This document shows positions 53,201 to 62,200 of a stretch of 64,000 bases of DNA, one piece after another. The notes below the pieces were generated by a model. It was not told where the DNA came from. It searched no databases and worked only from the letters and a program-made list of their open reading frames with translations. The position numbers and the translations under genes are program-made. Each line of letters starts with the position of its first letter. Position 1 is the first letter of the stretch. This stretch comes from Lineus longissimus. Taxonomy: Eukaryota > Nemertea > Pilidiophora > Heteronemertea > Lineidae. The DNA is taken from NCBI RefSeq assembly GCF_910592395.1, contig NC_088321.1:2048001-2112000 (forward strand). The letters run 5' to 3'.

Positions 53201-56200
53201 GTTATGAGAAGAAGAAAAAGAAGGAGAAGAATGTTTTAGTTGAATAAAATCAACAGTCTTCCCCAGCTTGTTGGCTGGGGAAGCCTGAATATTTCTTCAG
53301 TTGAGTAAAATCAACTGTCTTCCCCAGCTTGTTGGCTGGGGAGGCCTAAATATTTCTTCAGTTGAGTAAAATCAACAGTCTTCCGCAGCTTGTTGGCATG
53401 GGAAGCCTAAATATTTCTTCAGTTGAGTAAAATCAATAGTCTTCCCCAGCTTGTTGGCTGGGGAAGCCTAAATATTTCTTCAGTTGAGTAAAATCAATAG
53501 TCTTCCCCAGCTTGTTGGCTGGGGAAGCCTGAATATTTCTTCAGTTGAGTAAAATCAATAGTCTTCCCCAGCTTGTTGGCTGGGGAAGCCTGAATATTTC
53601 TTCAGTTGAGTAAAATCAACAGTCTTCCGCAGCTTGTGCGCTGGGGAAGCCTAAATATTTCTTCAGTTGAGTAAAATCAATAGTCTTCCCCAGCTTGTTG
53701 GCTGGGGAAGCCTAAATATTTCTTCAGTTGAGTAAAATCAATAGTCTTCCCCAGCTTGTTGGCTGGGGAGGCCTAAATATTTCTTCAGTTGAGTAAAATC
53801 AATATTCTTCCCCAGCTTGTTGGCTGGGGAAGCCTGAATATTTCTTCAGTTGAGTAAAATCAATAGTCTTCCCTAGCTTGTTGGTTGGGGAGGCCTAAAT
53901 ATTTCTTCAGTTGAGTAAAATCAACAGTCTTCCTCAGCTTGTTGGCTTGGGAAGCCTAAATAATTCTTCAGTTGAGTCAAATCAGTAGTCTTCCTCAGCT
54001 TGTTGGCTGGGGAAGCCTGAATATTTCTTCAGTTGAGTAAAATCAATAGTCTTCCCCAGCTTGTTGGCTGGGGAAGCCTAAATAATTCTTCAGTTGAGTC
54101 AAATCAGTAGTCTTCCTCAGCTTGTTGGCTGGGGAAGCCTGAATATTTCTTCAGTTGAGTAAAATCAATAGTCTTCCCCAGCTTGTTGGCTGGGGAAGCC
54201 TAAATAATTCTTCAGTTGAGTAAAATCAATAGTCTTCCTCAGCTTGTTGGCTGGGGAAGCCTAAATATTTCTTCAGTTGAGTAAAATCAATAGTCTTCCC
54301 CAGCTTGTTGGCTGGGGAAACCTAAATATTTCTTCAGTTGAGTAAAATCAATAGTCTTCCCCAATTTGTTGGCCTAAATATGTTTTCAATTGAGTAAAAT
54401 CAATAGTCTTCCTCAGCTTGTTGGCTGGGGAAGCCTAAATATTTCTTCAGTTGAGTAAAATCAATAGTCTTCCTCAGCTTGTTGGCTGGGGTAGCCTGAA
54501 TATTTCTTCAGTTGTGTAAAATCAATAGTCTTCCCCAGCTTGTTGGCTGGGGAGGCCTGACTAGGCCCTTAGGCACCTGACATATATCTCCCATTCAAAC
54601 AATTCAAGTTTCTCTGATCACTTTTTTCAGGAACAACCTTCACATCGTGCTATGTATGAGTCCCGTGGGCAGCGCCTTCCGCTCGCGATGTCGTATGTTC
54701 CCTTCTCTCGTCAACTGTTGTACCATCGACTGGTTCATCGAGTGGCCACGAGAGGCGCTGCTCGGCGTGTCGAAGTCGGCGTTTGAACACATCGATTTGG
54801 GAGCCGATGAACTCAGGGTAGGTGACTGGAGCTTTTTTTTGTCTTGAAGCGCAACGCAGACATGCGATTTAAGTCACTGCAACCTGTGAAAATTGTGCAG
54901 TTTACAGTAGGGGTCTTGAATGGAGCTGCGTTGGTGTTGAGGCTTGAAGGGCCTGGTGGTGTAGTGGCTCGGGTCTTCGAACGGACGAATTAGAAGATGT
55001 TTGTTTTGGTGATGACCAGTCATGCGTTTCACCTTGAACAAAGGATCGCCGTGTCTCTAGGCATTGTCCGAAGTTGGCTTAGGCCTTCTGACGTGTTCTG
55101 CGTGTGCGCATTTGATTCGTTTTGGCGTTCTTCAATTCGTCCATGGCGTCGAGAGGTCCCTACTTCGATCAGCGTGACACTCTAGGCTGGTCTCTGAGTT
55201 CCACCTAGCTTTGAGAATGTTGTACATAAAGCGCTATTTAAAGCCCGCAGCACACTAGCCGCCAACTTCAGCGTTCACAAGCGTTTTTTGCCGCAAGAGT
55301 CCTGAACGCCTGAAAATTCCCTAGTCTGCTACGAACGGCGTCGGCGAACGCGACTTCCAGTTGCCGCAACTTAACGCCAAATATCTAACATGTTTGATTT
55401 TTGACGCGTGTCGCGGCGTTTGAACGCAAGAAGAAGCCAGGTGTGCTACGGATTGCCGCCTGAATTGACGTCGGCGGCGAGGCTATGGCCAATCAGCTTG
55501 CGTCTTGGTGTCACATGATTTCAAAATGGCAACCTAAAGTGGCGGAAACGACGCTACTGGACGCCAATTCTGGGCAGGTGTGCTCTGACCGGGATCCACT
55601 GGCCGCCAACTTTGGCATCGAGAGGCGTCAGCCGAACACTTCTTGTCGCCAAAGTTGGCGGCTAGTGTGCTGCGGGCTTTAGAACTTGTAGTTACTTATG
55701 TAGTGCCATAAAACATCCAAAATCGTTTTAAGCACGCAACAATGAGGAACCTATAGAACTAAAAATCCAGATGGCAGCACCAGTACTAAAAGGTACAAAT
55801 CCAGTGCATTTTCCATTAAAATTCATTCTTGTTGATTTTCTCCCTAAAACTCATCGAAATAGAATTAAGGTCCAATAAAACAACATTTTTGGTGCTATTT
55901 TCCGATGTAGAGTAATTAAGGGATGAAATATTCAATAATCATTGACCCGGGAAATGGCTTTCTCATTCCAACCATGGGCCACTTGCCTGCAGTGCCCCCT
56001 ATTGGCAGGTTTTGTCGTGAAGGTTTCTCATTGGGTCAGGTCAAGTCTTGGGGTTGAGAAAGTGTTAGGTGTTGGTGTTGGTGTAGTGTTAGTGTTGGGG
56101 TAACACTTGTGGTGTTACCCAAGTGTAACACTTTCCCAACCCTGGCGTTGGAATCATGGGGAATCCCTTCTACAACACTGGTGTTACGCCGGTGTAACCC

Positions 56201-59200
56201 AACACCAAGCAGGGTGGTCAAGTGTTGGTGTAGTGACGGTGTTGCCTTGGTGACAGTGTTACACCAACACCTAACACTTTCTAAACACCAGGACTTGACC
56301 TGACCCATTGTTGTAGGATGTCACTGGATTATGATTATCACTTCTCTGTTACCTTTCCAGGAGAAAGTCTCCGACATGTGCGTGGAGATCCACATGAGCG
56401 TCAGCACAATGGCCGAACGTTTTTACGCCGAGTTGAAGCGACGCTATTACACCACACCGACAAGTTACCTTGAATTGATCAACCTTTATTTGAGTATGCT
56501 CGGCGAAAAACGAAAGTGAGTGCGATGAATTTTTGAAATTTTCTTTATTTTTTGGCTACAGTCCAAATCACAATTGTCATCCCTAAATTCGTCGCAATGG
56601 TGCGTATGCGGGGCGTCTTTGGTCGCGTGTAACTTGCATGTAGGTCGCGGGTAGGTCGCGCATAGGTCGCGTGTAATATATGTGAAACATAGAGATATGA
56701 GGGCGTCACTGGTTCATCATTGACGCGCAACCTTTCGGTACGTTGTGCGTCTATGACGCGAATCAGGATGGATGTTATTTGTGATTTGGACTGTACGGTC
56801 TGTCAGAATTTAATTTTGAAACAACGATAACAATTTCAATCCAAAATAGATGTTAACGTACAGCAATTCCAATTTTTTCCCGTGTGGGATGTGTTCTGAT
56901 GAAATTGTTATCTTGTGTCCTTATGAAAATCGTGACTAGTCACTTGTGCATGTAGAGCTTGAATGTTAAGCGTCATTTTTTCCGTCAATATTTGGTAGGC
57001 GCAAGGCAAATATGCCCCCATCTTCTAGTCAGGTTACTGGTGATACAGTAGGGCATCTGTCAAAGGAAACCGAATTCTACTTTCCTTGATCAAAACATGT
57101 CAGCAAGGGACACGGGAGTTTGAAAATGTGTCACTCGTTGGAAGGGGCCTTATAAGAAATCAACTCAAAGTACTAGGAGGCTTAAAACATGTAGTTACGA
57201 GGGACCCCACCTGGTTTTGTTAATGTCACTGTTGGCGAGTATAGATAGACAAAATGTTTGCATTGTCGATATAATTGAAAAGGTATGCAGCACCATCTAT
57301 ATGGACATTGTCGTTGTAATTGAAAAGGTATGCAGCGCCATCTATATGAACATTGTCGTTATAATTGAAAAGGTATGCAGCACCATCTATATGAACATTG
57401 TCGTTATAATTGAAAAGGTATGCAGCACATCTATATGGACATTGGCATTATAATTGAAAAGGTATGCAACACCATCTATATGGACATTGTCGTTATAATT
57501 GAAAAGGTATGCAGCACCATCTATATGAACATTGTTGTTATAATTAAAAAGGTATGCAGCACCAACTATATGGACATTGTCGTTATAATTGAAAATGTAT
57601 GCAGCACCATCTATATGGACATTGTCGTTATAATTAAAAAGGTTCTAGCGCTATCTATAGGCATTTATCAGAAGTCTGAGCTTTCCGCATCGACCAATCT
57701 CTCATTCTGTCATATCTTGTTTCCAGGCAACTGACCACCGCTCGCGACAGAGTCAAAAACGGTCTGACGAAACTCCTCGAGACGAATGACCTTGTGGACA
57801 ACATGCAAGTCGAGCTGGTCGCCCTCGAGCCGGAATTGAAGAAGAAATCCGCTGACACGGAAATCTTGATGGAGAAACTCGTCGTTGATCAAGAAAAGGC
57901 CGACGCCGTCCGGAAAATCGTCAAGGAAGACGAGGCGACTGCCAAGGTCAAAGCGGAGGAGACGCAGGCGATTGCTGACGATGCGCAGCGCGATTTAGAC
58001 GAGGCTCTCCCGGCGCTCGAGGCGGCCATTAAGGCGCTGGACGCGCTGGATAAGAACGATATTTCTGAGATCCGTGTGTTTACGAAGCCGCCGGAGTTGG
58101 TGCAGACGGTGATGGAGGCCGTCTGCGTCTTGATGGGTCAGAAGTGAGTAGTGGGTGTGTCGCTGGGGTGTTGTGTTGGCGCCGTTTATGGCTTTGTGAG
58201 ACCGAAATTCACTTGGGGGTGAAACTTTAGAAACAACCAATTTGAGATCAAAACTAGTGTCCTTAATAGAGAGGTTGTCCTTATTAGAGAGGTTTCTGCT
58301 ATAGAGAGGTGCCCTTTATAGAGTGGTTTCCACTATAGAGAGGTTTCCGCTATTTAGAGGTTTCCGCTATCGAGAGGTTTCCGCTATATAGAGGTTTCCG
58401 CTATAGAGAGGTTTCCGCTATAGAGAGGTTTCTGCTATAGAGAGGTTTCTGCTATAGAGAGGTCTCCGCTATAGAGAGGTTTCCGCTATAGAGAGGTTTC
58501 CACTATAGAGAGGTTTCCGCTAGAGAGGTGTCCTTTATAGATAGGTTTCCGCTATAGAGAGGTTTCCGCTATATAGAGGTTTCCGCTATAGAGAGGTTTC
58601 CGCTATAGAGAGGTTTCTGCTATAGAGAGGTTTCTGCTATAGAGAGGTCTCCGCTATAGAGAGGTTTCCGCTATAGAGAGGTCTCCGCTATAGAGAGGTT
58701 TCCGCTAGAGAGGTTTCTGCTATAGACAGGTTTCCGCTATAGAGAGGTTTACACTATAGAGAGGTGTCCGCTATTAGAGAGGTTCTACTGTATTTTCAAT
58801 GTGCATTGAATTTGATTTGCTTTTCCAGGCCTGATTGGGCGTCTGCCAAGGTGGTGCTGGGCGACGGACAATTCTTGAAGAAGCTGATGGATTATGACAA
58901 GGACAACATCGCCCCCGCCAAGCTAAAACAACTCCAGAAGTACATCAACAACCCGAAGTTTACTGTTGAGTCAGTCGCCAAGGTTTGTACTGGGTCAGCT
59001 CTGCCTTCCTTGAGGAATTTGAGTGCGTTGGGCTTACACGTTTATAAGGGAGTTGACTCGTTCAAAGAAAAGTTTAAAAACACATTTTTCTTGAGAAATC
59101 ATCAGTCATATCGGTAGATCGCATTTAGAATTTTACCTGCGACACACGCGGCAAGATAGATCACAACTGACTAAATTTCTGTTCTGAAATATTGCCACGT

Positions 59201-62200
59201 GAAATGCGTAATGATTCAAATTGGCTGCTCAAGGGATAACTTTCGGCGCCAAATTTCATGGCCATCTTGGCAAAAATGACGTCATGCCTTGCAAAATCCA
59301 AGATAGAGGTCGTGGCGGTGTCCCGCTGCAAGAAAGACCGGTATGATGCTTTAGACCTCTCGTGGTGCCTCAATTGATCAGGTCCTTTTGTGGGAGCGGC
59401 CAGCCTAACATGAATGGGCCCAAGTAGCCGAATCCGCCGAGGAGTTTTTTGGGTCGTTACGAGTGCCCATTGCAACTGAAGTGATGAAAGGCAGTGTACA
59501 GTAGAACCTCTCTATTAAGGACACCCACGTATCACCATTTTCTAAAGTGTACGAAACATTGTCTTTGCCAGCCTCGTCCCCATGGATCAGTGCAGGTTCT
59601 TGGGCGGGAATCGTCAACCAAACATAAGAGGGCCTATAGTAGCCATACACAGTAGAACCTCTCTATTAAGGACACCCTCGCGACTGACAAGTGCTGTCCT
59701 TAATAGAGAGGCGTCCTGATTAGAGAGGTCAAATTGAATGGAAACAACCAATTCGGGACCAAACCTAGTGTCCTTAATTGAGAGGTTGTCCTTAATAGAG
59801 AGGTGTCCGCTAAGGGAGGTTCCACTGTATTTCCCTTCTAGTTACTCTTTGAAACCTGCCGGAGTAAAAGAAAAAATCTTGCAGTACACCCAGTTGTCTC
59901 AAAAGGCGTTTAATTGCATTTGAATGCCATAAAACCGTCAAGATATTCCTTATTAAAAGTATCAGATAGTATAAGCAATTGAATGCTGGTGTGACTCATT
60001 CGAATCAATTTTCATTTTTCTGATTCCGGGTTTTTCATGAAATCTGCAAAAATGAAACACCAGGAAAAATCGTGTATACAGTAGAACCTCTCTATTAAGG
60101 ACACCCTCAGTACTGACAAATGCTGTCCTTAATAGAGAGGTGTCCTGATTAGAGAGGTCAAATTGAATGGAAACAACCAAGTTGGGACCAAAACTAGTGT
60201 CCTTAATAGAGAGGTTGTCCTTAATAGAGAGGTTGTCCTTAATAGAGAGGTTGTCCTTAATAGAGAGGTTGTCCTTAATAGAGAGGTGCCCGCTAAGGGA
60301 GGTTCCACTGTATCAATTTATGATAATTGAAATGATTATGGTAAATGGGCTGACTGACTCTTTTTCTTCCCTACAGGTGTCCAAGGCCTGTAAGTCGCTG
60401 TGCATGTGGGTACGAGCCATGGATTTATACGCCCACGTCTTCAAGACTGTCGAACCCAAGAAAGAGAAGTAAGTCTGTCGTCACAGTCTGAAAAGACGTC
60501 CTTTGTTAAGTACAATTAGGCCTCTCTATTAAGGACACCCTTCGGACTGTCCTTAAGCTGTCCTTAAAGGGTAACTCGTGTCAAATTTCACCATATAATG
60601 TTTTAGCTGTTTTTGACAAATGACTACGTCACTTTCTCATAAATCGGTAAGGTTTTCGAATCGAAATGCACATTTTCTAGAAATTGATGGTTTAATCCCG
60701 CCTGGACGGCTCGCTTCGATGCCGTTGAAATTGCGCTACGCCGACGACATTTTTGTTGATGACGTCACAACATGAACATTTTCGCGGCCGCGGTGGTTTA
60801 CATTCAGCGATTTTATAATAGATCTAATCAAAAATGGAAAATTTGAGCTTTACATTTGTGATCAACAATTAAAAATGGACGTATTTCCGCAAAGTTGTAA
60901 ATCACATCATAGTATCACTTTAATACAGAGGTGTCCTTATAAGAGAGGTCAAATTGAATGGAAAGAACCAATTGTGAGCAAAACTAGTGTCCTTTATAGA
61001 CAAGGTGTCCCTAATAGAGAGGTGTCCGCTAAGGGAGGGCCACCGTATCACCATTTTCAAAAGTGTACAAAACATTGTCTTTTTGCCAGTCTCGTGCCCA
61101 TGGACCAGTATAGATTTTTGGCGAGAATCGTCACCCAAACATAAGAGGGCCTATAATAGCTATATACAGTAGAACCTCTCTATTAAGGACACCCTCGGGA
61201 CTAAGTGCTGTCCTTAATAGAGAGGTGTCCTGATTAGAGAGGTCAAATTGAATGGAAACTACCAATTTGGGACCAAAACTAGTGTCCTTGATAGAGAGGT
61301 TGTCCTTAATAGAGAGGTTGTCCTTAATAGAGAGGTTGTCCTTAATAGAGAGGTTGTCCTTAATAGAGAGGTTGTCCTTAATAGAGAGGTTGTCCTTAAT
61401 AGAGAGGTTGTCCTTAATAGAGAGGTTGTCCTTAATAGAGAGGTTGTCCTTAATAGAGAGGTTGTCCTTAATAGAGAGGTTGTCCTTAATAGAGAGGTTG
61501 TCCTTAATAGAGAGGTTGTCCTTAATAGAGAGGTTGTCCTTAATAGAGAGGTTGTCCTTAATAGAGAGGTTGTCCTTAATAGAGAGGTTGTCCTTAATAG
61601 AGAGGTTGTCCTTAATAGAGAGGTTGTCCTTAATAGAGAGGTTGTCCTTAATAGAGAGGTTGTCCTTAATAGAGAGGTTGTCCTTAATAGAGAGGTTGTC
61701 CTTAATAGAGAGGTTGTCCTTAATAGAGAGGTTGTCCTTAATAGAGAGGTTGTCCTTAATAGAGAGGTTGTCCTTAATAGAGAGGTTGTCCTTAATAGAG
61801 AGGTTGTCCTTAATAGAGAGGTTGTCCTTAATAGAGAGGTTTCCTGATTAGAGAGGTCAAATTGAATGGAAACTACCAATTTGGGACCAAAACTAGTGTC
61901 CTTAATAGAGAGGTTGTCCTTAATAGAGAGGTTGTCCTCAATAGAGAGGTTGTCCTCAATAGAGAGGTTGACCTCAATAGAGAGGTTGTCCTCAATAGAG
62001 AGGTTGTCCTCAATAGAGAGGTTGTCCTTAATAGGGAGGTTGTCCTTAATAGAGAGGTTGTTCTTAATAGAGAGGTCGTCCTTAATAGAGAGGTGTCCAC
62101 TAAGGGAGTTCCACTGTTTGTGCCACTGATATCTGCTCAGGAGTTCCTGTGTCTTTTCAAATGTTCATTGTGATTACAGAGGAGTACAACTCCTATCTTC

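Noticed and set aside
53240-54560. CRISPR-like appearance of the hairpin array
   Set aside because: The units are contiguous with no unique spacers, the DNA is eukaryotic intron, and no cas genes exist.
58983-59117. Extension of exon 32 past 58982
   Set aside because: The frame is open, but residues after VAK lose dynein similarity, and VSKACKSL in exon 33 continues the conserved sequence in the right phase.
61248-62173. Frames of about 200 codons made of [12 protein letters not shown] or LLRTTS
   Set aside because: Translations of the 18-bp MITE array in three frames; not protein genes.
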